Shown one piece after another: positions 1 through 6,122 of a stretch of 9,377 bases of DNA. The stretch spans positions 1 through 9,377 of the forward strand of contig JAHFNV010000019.1 in the NCBI GenBank assembly GCA_023267115.1. Direction: 5' to 3'. How positions within the stretch are numbered: position 1 is the stretch's first letter; the number at the start of each line of letters is the position of its first letter. A program made the position numbers and the translations under genes. The stretch is from Candidatus Nomurabacteria bacterium. Lineage in GTDB: Bacteria; Patescibacteriota; Minisyncoccia; Phycocordibacterales; UBA9973. Under the pieces are notes generated by a model. The model worked only from the letters and a program-made list of their open reading frames with translations. It did not search any database and was not told the DNA's origin.

Positions 1-71
1 TGCGGGATGCGAGAATCGAACTCGCGTTTCAACCTTGGGAAGGTTGCATTTTACCACTAAACTAATCCCGC
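1..71 (-). tRNA. tRNA-Gly (anticodon CCC)
   Basis: Read on the minus strand this folds as a complete cloverleaf. The acceptor stem GCGGGAT pairs with ATCCCGC (65-71 with 2-8). The D arm is short with a GG in its loop. The anticodon stem CAACC/GGTTG closes the loop TTCCCAA, giving anticodon CCC, which reads GGG glycine codons. The variable loop is 4 nt and the T arm GCGAG/CTCGC has loop TTCGATT. The discriminator (position 1, the window edge) is A, whereas bacterial tRNA-Gly usually has U73. Whether CCA is encoded cannot be seen. The 5' end lies 3 bp after the stop of the upstream ftsB-like gene and no promoter fits between them, so co-transcription followed by RNase P processing is likely. 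Confidence 0.95.
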
Positions 72-74
72 CTT

Positions 75-452
75 TTATTTAAACCAATTTTTTACAAAGG
101 AAAAAAATCCGTTTTCCGTAGACTGTTTTGAAACTGATGCTTGATCTTTATCGTCTAATATCACGATTACTCCTTCTCCTTCTTTAGCCAAACCAAATTT
201 TTCACGAATACTTTCTTCTAAACCTATTTCGGTCTTCAATTTTTCAATATCGGATAATCTTTTTTCTTTGCTTTTCACCAACTCCGCCATTTTGCTCTCA
301 GCTATTTTCTTATTTTTAACCGTTTCCCGCATTTTATCTACAAAACCAAACATACCCCAGACAAAAACCAATATTAGTATGGAGAGAAGCATTAAAACAA
401 GCTTTGATTCTACGATGCGCCTCCATTTATTTTTATCTTGAAAATTTCTCAT
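75..452 (-). CDS. FtsB/DivIC-like septum formation initiator protein
   Basis: This 125-residue protein has the architecture of the septum formation initiator family (FtsB/DivIC). A short basic cytoplasmic N-terminus is followed by one membrane helix at about residues 17-40. A charged coiled coil runs from about 42 to 85. The family-typical conserved patch REKFGLAKEGE follows at about 83-93, then a short hydrophobic strand and a tail ending in an aromatic/basic stretch. In known systems such proteins form a trimeric FtsQ-FtsL-FtsB type complex that links the Z ring to septal peptidoglycan synthesis. No ftsL or ftsQ is adjacent. The ATG at 452 is preceded by a -35/-10 promoter with a leader of about 8 nt and no Shine-Dalgarno. 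The gene ends 3 bp before tRNA-Gly. The family is assigned with confidence; FtsB versus DivIC cannot be separated by eye. Confidence 0.87.
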   Translation of the reverse strand: MRNFQDKNKWRRIVESKLVLMLLSILILVFVWGMFGFVDKMRETVKNKKIAESKMAELVKSKEKRLSDIEKLKTEIGLEESIREKFGLAKEGEGVIVILDDKDQASVSKQSTENGFFSFVKNWFK

Positions 453-465
453 ATTGTGATAAGAT
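438..465 (+). promoter_or_regulatory. Extended -10 promoter of the small membrane protein gene
   Basis: On the plus strand, TTGAAA (438-443) is followed by a 16-bp spacer ending in TGa and then TAAGAT (460-465), an extended -10 box. The ATG of the downstream ORF begins 6 nt after the box, about where transcription should start, so the mRNA is predicted to be leaderless. The -35 falls within the 5' end of the divergent ftsB-like gene. Confidence 0.55.
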
Positions 466-466
466 T

Positions 467-495
467 AGTATATGCTTTTTAACAAAAAACATCAA
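467..495 (-). promoter_or_regulatory. Promoter of the ftsB-like gene
   Basis: On the minus strand, TTGATG (495-490) is followed by a 17-bp spacer and TATACT (472-467). Transcription would start near 460, leaving about 8 nt before the ATG at 452. The -35 lies inside the first codons of the divergent small plus-strand ORF, so the two promoters overlap physically. Confidence 0.6.
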
Positions 496-585
496 AAGAA
501 AATACAAACCATTTGGGTAGTCTTGTGCGTGTTAATCATAGTCAGCATGGTTTTGCTTTATTCGCCGATTTTTAGTCTTAGATAA
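472..585 (+). CDS. Small single-pass membrane protein, 37 residues, function unknown
   Basis: An ATG at 472 opens a 37-codon ORF ending in TAA at 585. The product starts with a strongly basic segment (NKKHQKK, residues 4-10). It continues with one uninterrupted hydrophobic helix at about 14-30 (IWVVLCVLIIVSMVLL) and ends in a short SPIFSLR tail, so it is expected to be anchored with the N-terminus inside. It fills the gap between the divergent ftsB-like gene (20 bp from start to start) and the convergent lepA stop (12 bp away). It has a well-placed extended -10 promoter. Position, promoter and hydrophobic pattern make it a likely real gene despite its size. I do not recognise a named family; proteins of this shape seem familiar from CPR genomes, but that is recollection, not a search result. 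Confidence 0.7.
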   Translation: MLFNKKHQKKIQTIWVVLCVLIIVSMVLLYSPIFSLR

Positions 586-597
586 AAAGAGTTCTTC

Positions 598-2559
598 CTA
601 ATCTGAAGTTCGTATCATTTTCAAGAATACATCTTGCGGGATACTGACTCGCCCCCTTTCTTTCATTTTTTGCTTGCCTTTTTTTTGCTTCTCGCGCAAT
701 TTCATTTTACGAGTGATATCGCCGCCATACATGTGTTGAGTCACATCTTTTTTCATACCAGAGATGGTGCGTGAAGAAATTATCCTACTCAATGCCCTAG
801 CCTGAATTTTCAGAGTAAACATCTGCCGGGGCAATAGGGCATGCAATTTTTCGACCGCTTTTTCCGCTTCTTCTTCCACTCTTTTTTTAGAAACCACTCT
901 AGAAAAAGCATTGATTACTTCGTCGGCAACAAGAATGTCCAATCGAGTGACATCAGCCTCGCGCATGTCATCTATTTCATAAGATATTGATCCATAACCA
1001 GAGGAAACACTTTTCAATTCATCAAAAAAATTACGCATTAGTTCGCGCAACGGCATCTTCACCGAGATAGTAGAACGACTATCTCGCGCCGCCGTCATAG
1101 CCTCTGGCGACGCACGGCCAAAGTTATTCGTCTCTCCTACTTCTGCCTCATGATCAAAAAGGAGTTGCATAATACCACCTAAATATTTTGCTGGAGTGAT
1201 TATTTTCATTTTGACCCAAGGCTCAAAAACAGTTTCCATATTTCCGTCATCTGGAAAAAAATATGGGGAATAGACCCGCACACTATTAATAATAGTGTGC
1301 GGGTGAATTTTTTCCTTGCCTTGGCTTTTCATTACTACTTCATAAGTAATAGAGGGGGTAGTTATAACTAAATTTAAGCTAAATTCTCTTTTTAGTCTTT
1401 CAGTAATAATTTCCAAATGGAGCATCCCCAGAAATCCGCACCGAAAACCCCTTCCTAAAGAACCAGAAGATTCTTCTTCGTATGAAAAAGCAGAATCAGA
1501 AAGTTTAAGTTTACTTAAAGCTAATTTTAACTCCGAAAAATCGTCCGCATCTTCCGGAAAAACACTAGCCCAAACTACCGGCATTGGTTTCATATAACCT
1601 GGAAGCGCTGGTAAAGGATTTTTAGCCATGGTAACAGTATCTCCAACTGAAGCAATGCCAGGCTTTTTGATACCGGTAACGATATAGCCTATGTCTCCTG
1701 ATGCGAGAAAGGGTGCAGGAGACTCTTCGGGTGAAAAAGTGCCAACCTCCAGCGAATTGAATTTTTCACCGGAGACCGCGAAGATCAAATTTTCTCCTTT
1801 TTTTACTTTGCCATCCAGCACTCGCACAAAAATTATCACTCCCCGGTGATTTGAATATTTAAAATCAAAAACCAGGGCGCGGAGAACATCATCTGGCCCA
1901 AGAGAATCTTTGGGGCCACTCTCTCCTGCCGGAAGAGGGACTAGGAGTGAAGCGGGCGCAGGAATTTTTTTGATAATTTCTTTTAAGAGATTTTCCACTC
2001 CCTCTCCCGTTCGCCCAGAAACTAAAAGTATTTCACTTGAATCGCAATGCAGGAGTTCTACCACTTCATCCTTCACTTCTTCTATCCGAGCTAAGGGTGA
2101 ATCAATCTTGGAAAGCACGGGAATAATTTTTATTTTATCTTCCCGCGCCATAGTCAAGGTAGTCAGCGTCTGCGCCTGCACCCCTTGAGTCGCATCCACT
2201 AGCAAGATAGAGCCTTCCACCGCCTTCAAGGCGCGGGAAACTTCGTAGGAAAAATCTATGTGCCCGGGTGTGTCGATGAGGTTTAAAACATAAACCTCAC
2301 CCCTTGATGCTTTCGCGTCTTTCCCCTCTCCATTAGATAACGGAGAGGGGTCAGAGGTGAGGCAGTATTCCATCCGAACCGGCTGCATTTTGATCGTAAT
2401 TCCCCGCTCCCGTTCCAGTTCCATCGAATCCAATACCTGCTCGCGCATTTTTCGTTTTTCTATTGTGTTTGTAATTTCAAGCATCCTGTCCGCCAAGGTG
2501 CTTTTGCCATGGTCGATGTGGGCGATGATTGAAAAATTTCTGATATGTTTTAGATCCAT
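598..2559 (-). CDS. lepA: Elongation factor 4 (LepA), GTPase back-translocase
   Basis: LepA/EF-4 is a ribosome-binding GTPase. Motifs read in order: G1 AHIDHGKST (13-21), the ERERGITIK switch I region (49-57), G3 DTPGH (96-100), G4 as SKID (150-153), and G5 as SGRTGEG (181-187). Later landmarks are GFRCGFLGMLHLEI (371-384) and the LepA-specific C-terminal domain with YGGDITRKMKL (611-621) and a basic KQKKGKQKMK segment. At 653 residues it is about 50 longer than usual. By eye the excess lies in four insertions at residues about 66-89, 203-222, 414-430 and 477-497, several over DNA inverted repeats. The ATG at 2559 lies 6 bp after the ABC exporter stop with no Shine-Dalgarno, suggesting co-transcription. 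G4 has Ser where Asn is usual. The ORF is intact through its C-terminal signature, so it is probably functional. Confidence 0.97.
   Translation of the reverse strand: MDLKHIRNFSIIAHIDHGKSTLADRMLEITNTIEKRKMREQVLDSMELERERGITIKMQPVRMEYCLTSDPSPLSNGEGKDAKASRGEVYVLNLIDTPGHIDFSYEVSRALKAVEGSILLVDATQGVQAQTLTTLTMAREDKIKIIPVLSKIDSPLARIEEVKDEVVELLHCDSSEILLVSGRTGEGVENLLKEIIKKIPAPASLLVPLPAGESGPKDSLGPDDVLRALVFDFKYSNHRGVIIFVRVLDGKVKKGENLIFAVSGEKFNSLEVGTFSPEESPAPFLASGDIGYIVTGIKKPGIASVGDTVTMAKNPLPALPGYMKPMPVVWASVFPEDADDFSELKLALSKLKLSDSAFSYEEESSGSLGRGFRCGFLGMLHLEIITERLKREFSLNLVITTPSITYEVVMKSQGKEKIHPHTIINSVRVYSPYFFPDDGNMETVFEPWVKMKIITPAKYLGGIMQLLFDHEAEVGETNNFGRASPEAMTAARDSRSTISVKMPLRELMRNFFDELKSVSSGYGSISYEIDDMREADVTRLDILVADEVINAFSRVVSKKRVEEEAEKAVEKLHALLPRQMFTLKIQARALSRIISSRTISGMKKDVTQHMYGGDITRKMKLREKQKKGKQKMKERGRVSIPQDVFLKMIRTSD
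1274..1304. repeat. Perfect 31-bp palindrome in lepA (element C)
   Basis: The 15-bp arm ACCCGCACACTATTA (1274-1288) and its exact reverse complement (1290-1304) are separated by one base. The palindrome encodes LepA residues 419-429 (HPHTIINSVRV). It falls in a region about 11 residues longer than in E. coli LepA, downstream of the TPSITYEV strand. Confidence 0.85.
1917..1949. repeat. Degenerate palindromic element in lepA (element B)
   Basis: Outer arms CACTC (1917-1921) and GAGTG (1945-1949) flank an imperfect inner pairing of TCTCC with GGAAGAGGGA. Its minus strand resembles element A by eye (TCAC, then a pyrimidine tract with CCCTCT, then GGAGAG). It encodes LepA residues 204-215, in a stretch of about 16 residues absent from E. 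coli LepA at the join between the G domain and domain II. The copy looks decayed, so the assignment is tentative. Confidence 0.4.
2295..2362. repeat. Palindromic repeat element inserted in frame in lepA (element A)
   Basis: Nested inverted repeats are visible. The outer arms CCTCACC (2295-2301) and GGTGAGG (2356-2362) flank inner 9-bp arms CCCCTCTCC (2323-2331) and GGAGAGGGG (2342-2350). The 68 bp encode LepA residues about 66-89, between switch I and the DTPGH motif, where E. coli LepA (from memory) has about 17 fewer residues. It is probably a short dispersed element; other copies in the genome cannot be tested here. Confidence 0.7.
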
Positions 2560-2565
2560 GTTTTT

Positions 2566-4323
2566 TTATTCCAAAAAGCCGCCGGTTTGGTGATTCCAAA
2601 GATCAGCATAAAAACCTTTCTTCTCCAAAAGTTCTTGATGTGTTCCCTCTTCGACAATTTCCCCTTTCTCCAACACTATGATTCTGTCCATCTTTTGCAC
2701 CGTTGAAAGCCGATGTGCAATAACCAACGTCGTTTTACCTTTCATTAACTCGTTAAAGGCATCTTGAATATAAGATTCACTGATACTGTCGAGTGAACTA
2801 GTAGCCTCATCCAAAAGAAGTATCGGCGCGTTCTTTAGCATGGCTCTGGCGATAGCCACTCTCTGGCGCTCACCACCGGAGAGTTTCACTCCTCGCTCGC
2901 CGACCAACGTTTTATAACCATAAGGCAGTTTTAAAATAAACTCATGCGCGTGCGCTCTTTTGGCCGCTTCAATGATATTTTCCTCCGTTGCTTGCGGATT
3001 GGCATAAGCAATATTTTCCCTGATGCTTCGGTGAAACAAAATGGATTCTTGAGGAACATAAGAAATTTTGGCTCTCAAGTCATCTTGCTTCACTTTGGCG
3101 ATATTTTGCCCATCAATTAAAATTTCGCCCCGCCTTACATCAGCAAAACGGAGCAGCATTTTCACGATGGTAGACTTGCCCGAACCGGAATGACCCACCA
3201 GACCGACTTTTTCCCCCGACTTAATTTCAAGGTCAAAATTTTTGAAAACATGGTAATCTTTGATGTATTCAAAATGAATATTCTTAAAATTGATTTTACC
3301 CTTTGAAATCAAGCATTTTTCCGGATTGGCAATATCTAAAATATCTGGCTTTTGATCAAAAATATCTATCACCTCTTTCATATCCGACAAGGATTTGACT
3401 GCTCTGGTAAGTGAGCGTCCAAGATTCCACAAAACATCAAAAAGTCCGACCATGTATGTCTGAACTAAAACAAAGGTGCCGATAGATATTTTGCCCAAAT
3501 ACCAAAAATGGATATTGATCAGAAGAACGACTATCTGCAGAATGGCCATCAGAAAAGCTTGAATGAGATTTTGAAAATTGCCGAAATACCACGATCGCTT
3601 GCGTTTTTTTTCTTCGTCGTCGGTCACTGTCGCAAACCTGTCTTTTTCCATTTCACCTCCGGAAAATATTTTAATATTCAAAATATTGGTTATCGAATCC
3701 GCCAGATGAGAAGTAACCACGGAATCGGCGGCGGCCTCTTGTATATCCAACCCCACCTTCCTTTTGATAAATAAAGCGGTTATGCCAACATAAAGAAAGG
3801 ACCATCCCAAAAATATAAAACCCAAGGTGGGAATTTGAATAAATAAAACGATAAGTATTCCGATAACATTAATGAAGGAAAACCATATTTGAAAACTAAG
3901 GATGTCTTGGAGTGTTTCAAATCCCCGAACGAACCGTTTAGTTTTGGCCACCAATCCTCCGGCAAAATTGTTGGCAAAAAAAGAGTACGAGTGAAAAAGG
4001 AGTTTGTTGAAAGTAGCATCATAAAGCCTTTTCATTACCTTGCTTTCAAAATACGAATTGGCATAGTCGCCTAAACGGTAAAAAACATTATGAACCAAGA
4101 TAATTACCGCGCTGCCGAAAAAAAGATAAAAAACGTGAGTGATTATCGCATCTTTAGGTCCAGCCTGCGCTAAGTAGTCAATAATTCCTCTGTAGAGAAA
4201 CGGTTTTATGAGGTTGTCTAAAATAACGGCAATACCGTATCCGGCAAAGACCGCAAAGAACGACATTTTATATGGTTTGATTTGCGGATAGATATGTTTA
4301 AATATTTTACGAAATGAAAACAC
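2566..4323 (-). CDS. ABC exporter, fused membrane and ATPase domains (MsbA/BmrA type)
   Basis: This is a half-size ABC exporter of 585 residues if started at the GTG at 4323; it would work as a homodimer in the cytoplasmic membrane. An N-terminal ABC type-1 membrane domain with about six helices spans residues 20-310. The ATPase domain follows with Walker A GHSGSGKST (377-385), Q-loop Gln (425), signature LSGGERQR (481-488), Walker B ILLLDE (501-506) and switch His (537), all intact. Substrate cannot be predicted; lipids, glycolipids, peptides and drugs are all exported by this fold. An in-frame TTG at 4341 would extend the protein by 6 residues. I prefer the GTG because an extended -10 box lies exactly 6 nt upstream, inside the TTG-started reading; an ATG at 4266 is a third option. 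lepA follows after 6 bp. Confidence 0.92.
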   Translation of the reverse strand: MFSFRKIFKHIYPQIKPYKMSFFAVFAGYGIAVILDNLIKPFLYRGIIDYLAQAGPKDAIITHVFYLFFGSAVIILVHNVFYRLGDYANSYFESKVMKRLYDATFNKLLFHSYSFFANNFAGGLVAKTKRFVRGFETLQDILSFQIWFSFINVIGILIVLFIQIPTLGFIFLGWSFLYVGITALFIKRKVGLDIQEAAADSVVTSHLADSITNILNIKIFSGGEMEKDRFATVTDDEEKKRKRSWYFGNFQNLIQAFLMAILQIVVLLINIHFWYLGKISIGTFVLVQTYMVGLFDVLWNLGRSLTRAVKSLSDMKEVIDIFDQKPDILDIANPEKCLISKGKINFKNIHFEYIKDYHVFKNFDLEIKSGEKVGLVGHSGSGKSTIVKMLLRFADVRRGEILIDGQNIAKVKQDDLRAKISYVPQESILFHRSIRENIAYANPQATEENIIEAAKRAHAHEFILKLPYGYKTLVGERGVKLSGGERQRVAIARAMLKNAPILLLDEATSSLDSISESYIQDAFNELMKGKTTLVIAHRLSTVQKMDRIIVLEKGEIVEEGTHQELLEKKGFYADLWNHQTGGFLE

Positions 4324-4329
4324 TGAAAC

Positions 4330-4338
4330 AATATAGCA
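4330..4338 (-). promoter_or_regulatory. Extended -10 promoter of the ABC exporter
   Basis: On the minus strand, TGCTATATT (4338-4330) is an extended -10 box, with only a weak -35 candidate TTTAGC (4358-4353) at a 17-bp spacing. The GTG start codon at 4323 begins 6 nt after the box, so a leaderless transcript is predicted. The promoter directly follows the T run of the murJ terminator, which makes the exporter and lepA an independent transcription unit. Confidence 0.5.
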
Positions 4339-4339
4339 C

Positions 4340-4361
4340 AAAAAACTTTAAGGCTAAAGTT
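4340..4361 (-). terminator. AT-rich intrinsic terminator of the flippase gene
   Basis: On the minus strand, AACTTTA (4361-4355), loop GCCT and TAAAGTT (4350-4344) form a 7-bp stem, and a run of six T covers 4345-4340. The hairpin contains the murJ stop codon TAG (4356-4354). The stem is A/T-rich and therefore weak, but the layout is that of a Rho-independent terminator placed between murJ and the ABC exporter promoter. Confidence 0.55.
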
Positions 4362-6054
4362 CTTCTTGCGGCGGAACGATAATTTCGGCTTTCCAGAATT
4401 TGGTTCTGAAAGTTTTAATCAGTTCCTTCAGTTCTTCACTTGCCAAAAGATGCAGCACTAAAATTCCAGCTAAAATACCCATAATTCCAGAAATAAACCC
4501 TTGCAGAAAAATGCCGGAAAAGGTAACCGTGCCAAAAATTGGCGAGAAAATATTCAAGCCTAAATAAGCCGTAAAGCCCACAAAAAAAGAAGCGCTTAGG
4601 CTTTGAAAAAATGTTTTGCTGATAAAAAGTTCTGTTTTTAGAAAATCTCTTTTGATGAAAAATAAGAGCAAAACAAAATTAACGATTGTGCCGAGAGAGT
4701 AAGCGAGTGGCAACATCAACACTTCCGTGCCGGGGATATCGGAGACTTTCAAGAGCGATTCTATGAAATATCTAAGGGTGGCAAATTGATTAAAAAGATA
4801 TAAAAAAAATTGAGCTAAAATAACAATAGAAAAAAAAGAAGCGCAATTTATGAGAAGCGGCCGGCGAGTATTTCCGCCCGCATAATAAGCTCGCGCCAAT
4901 AACGCGATCAGGCCTTGGGCCATTATGGAAATTGAAAATACGGCTAAGGATGCCGCCACCAAGCGAGTATTTTCCCAAGAGAAGGCCCCGGAACCCAAAA
5001 TAACGCGCACGATCTGCGCCCGAAGCACAATAAAAAGAAAAGTAACAGGCAGAGACCAAAAAATTACGGCGCGAGCGGTGGATTTCAAATGGTTCTTGAA
5101 ATTTTCCATTTCCCCGTTGGCGTATGACCTGGTCAGAGTCGGAAAAGCGGCCACAGCGTATGAAAGACCGATAATACCCAAAGGCACGGATTGCAAATTT
5201 AGTGAAAGGTTAAAAATTGAGATTGACCCGCCTTTGAGAAAAGAAGCAAAGGCCACAATTAAAATCAAGGCGATGTTGTTGAAAGAAAGTCCCAAAGTCC
5301 GAGGCAAAGAAACAAGCACCACTTCTTTGATCTGAAAAAAATTTATTGACCGAGAAAACTTGGGAAAAAATCCGCAACCGAAGGAAGCCAGCGCTTGAAT
5401 AAAAAAATGCATTAGGGCGCCCAACACTACTCCCATGGCCAGCCCACTAATGCCCCAAGCGGGGTATAAAAAAAGAACTCCAGCGATTATTCCCAAATTA
5501 TAAAATATCGGGCTTAAAGCATAAATAAAAAACCGGCGAAAGAGCTGGGTAACGGCGCCAAAGAGATTGGAAAGCCCGAGAAAAATCGGCGAGAGAAGCA
5601 TGATTCTGGAAAGCAAAACAATTTTGTCCTGCATTGAAGGAGAAAAACCGGGTGCAATAAAAGACGGCAAATAGGGCATCAAGACAAAAGCCAAGACGGA
5701 GACAAGCATCATCACGGTAAAAAAAACGGTGAAAACATCGCTTAAAAATTTTTTTGCCTCCGGGCTCGCCCCGCCCGAGGCGGGGCGAGCCCAATCCTGC
5801 GACATTCTGCTTGTCATAAAAGGTATGAGTACCGTTATGGAAACTAGAGAGGCGATGGAAATAAAAATGAAATCCGGCACTCGAAAGGCGGCATAATAAG
5901 CGTCCAAGTCGGATGATGGACCGATAAAATGAGCAATGGAGCGATCGCGAAACAATCCTAATAGTTGCGAAAGCAGGGCAAAAAAACCTAAAAGGAGCGC
6001 GGCTTGATTGATATTTCCATATTCCTTGCTGAAAATTTTCAAGATTTTCTCCAT
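4354..6054 (-). CDS. murJ: MurJ/MviN-type lipid flippase (MOP superfamily)
   Basis: This 566-residue protein has about 14 hydrophobic helices. Its first helix region carries the MurJ-like patch GLFRDRSIAHFIG (33-45), followed by DAYYAAFRVPDF (51-62). MurJ flips lipid II, the peptidoglycan precursor, across the cytoplasmic membrane; Wzx proteins of the same superfamily flip other undecaprenyl-linked glycans. Because an O-antigen ligase-like gene lies just upstream, a Wzx-like role is a fair alternative. By-eye alignment to E. coli MurJ suggests that Arg24 and Asp39 are kept (R36, D51), while Arg18 and Arg52 are replaced by Q30 and F64. The cytoplasmic loop between helices 2 and 3 holds an inserted WARPASGGASP stretch (88-98) encoded by a perfect DNA palindrome. 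The ATG at 6054 lies at the edge of a MITE-like element, and no Shine-Dalgarno is visible. The gene ends in its own terminator. Confidence 0.9.
   Translation of the reverse strand: MEKILKIFSKEYGNINQAALLLGFFALLSQLLGLFRDRSIAHFIGPSSDLDAYYAAFRVPDFIFISIASLVSITVLIPFMTSRMSQDWARPASGGASPEAKKFLSDVFTVFFTVMMLVSVLAFVLMPYLPSFIAPGFSPSMQDKIVLLSRIMLLSPIFLGLSNLFGAVTQLFRRFFIYALSPIFYNLGIIAGVLFLYPAWGISGLAMGVVLGALMHFFIQALASFGCGFFPKFSRSINFFQIKEVVLVSLPRTLGLSFNNIALILIVAFASFLKGGSISIFNLSLNLQSVPLGIIGLSYAVAAFPTLTRSYANGEMENFKNHLKSTARAVIFWSLPVTFLFIVLRAQIVRVILGSGAFSWENTRLVAASLAVFSISIMAQGLIALLARAYYAGGNTRRPLLINCASFFSIVILAQFFLYLFNQFATLRYFIESLLKVSDIPGTEVLMLPLAYSLGTIVNFVLLLFFIKRDFLKTELFISKTFFQSLSASFFVGFTAYLGLNIFSPIFGTVTFSGIFLQGFISGIMGILAGILVLHLLASEELKELIKTFRTKFWKAEIIVPPQEEL
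5762..5792. repeat. Perfect 31-bp GC-rich palindrome in murJ
   Basis: The arms GGGCTCGCCCCGCC (5762-5775) and GGCGGGGCGAGCCC (5779-5792) are exact reverse complements around a 3-nt loop (CGA). The palindrome is far richer in G+C than the surrounding gene. It encodes residues within WARPASGGASPEA in the loop between helices 2 and 3 and keeps the reading frame, as expected of a short dispersed element inserted in a tolerant loop. Confidence 0.8.
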
Positions 6055-6122
6055 CCCGTACGAAATTTAAATAACATTAATATATTGATTATAACTGGTT
6101 TTGCTAAATTTCCGTACGGGAT
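6053..6122. repeat. MITE-like inverted-repeat element at the murJ start
   Basis: Terminal arms ATCCCGTACG (6053-6062) and CGTACGGGAT (6113-6122) pair perfectly. After a one-base bulge (C6112), the arms continue with AAATTTA (6063-6069) and TAAATTT (6105-6111). The AT-rich interior has no ORF. The pentamer TCCAT occurs at 6050-6054 and again at 6122-6126 and could be a target-site duplication. The murJ start codon lies within the left copy. The element fills most of the 91-bp gap between the ligase-like gene and murJ, so murJ translation and probably transcription signals derive from it. Confidence 0.7.
6088..6093 (-). promoter_or_regulatory. Candidate -10 box for murJ inside the inverted-repeat element
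   Basis: On the minus strand a perfect TATAAT (6093-6088) lies in the interior of the MITE-like element, about 33 bp before the murJ ATG, which predicts a leader of about 27 nt. No good -35 or TG extension is seen, so this is only a candidate; murJ could also be read through from the upstream ligase-like gene. Confidence 0.35.

Noticed and set aside
1910..2188. Open frame on the plus strand within lepA
   Set aside because: It lies wholly opposite a well-conserved LepA region, has no promoter and no protein-like pattern; it is an antisense shadow.
3664..3686. AATATTTT/AAAATATT inverted repeat in the ABC exporter gene
   Set aside because: It has only A/T bases in an AT-rich gene with no length excess in the protein, so chance is sufficient.
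4324..4341. TTG at 4341 as the ABC exporter start
   Set aside because: The extra codons coincide with the extended -10 box TGCTATATT, so they are probably upstream of the transcription start.
4925..5335. 136-codon plus-strand frame opposite murJ
   Set aside because: It is antisense to conserved membrane helices; its Lys/Arg/Ile-rich composition is what reversed hydrophobic codons give.
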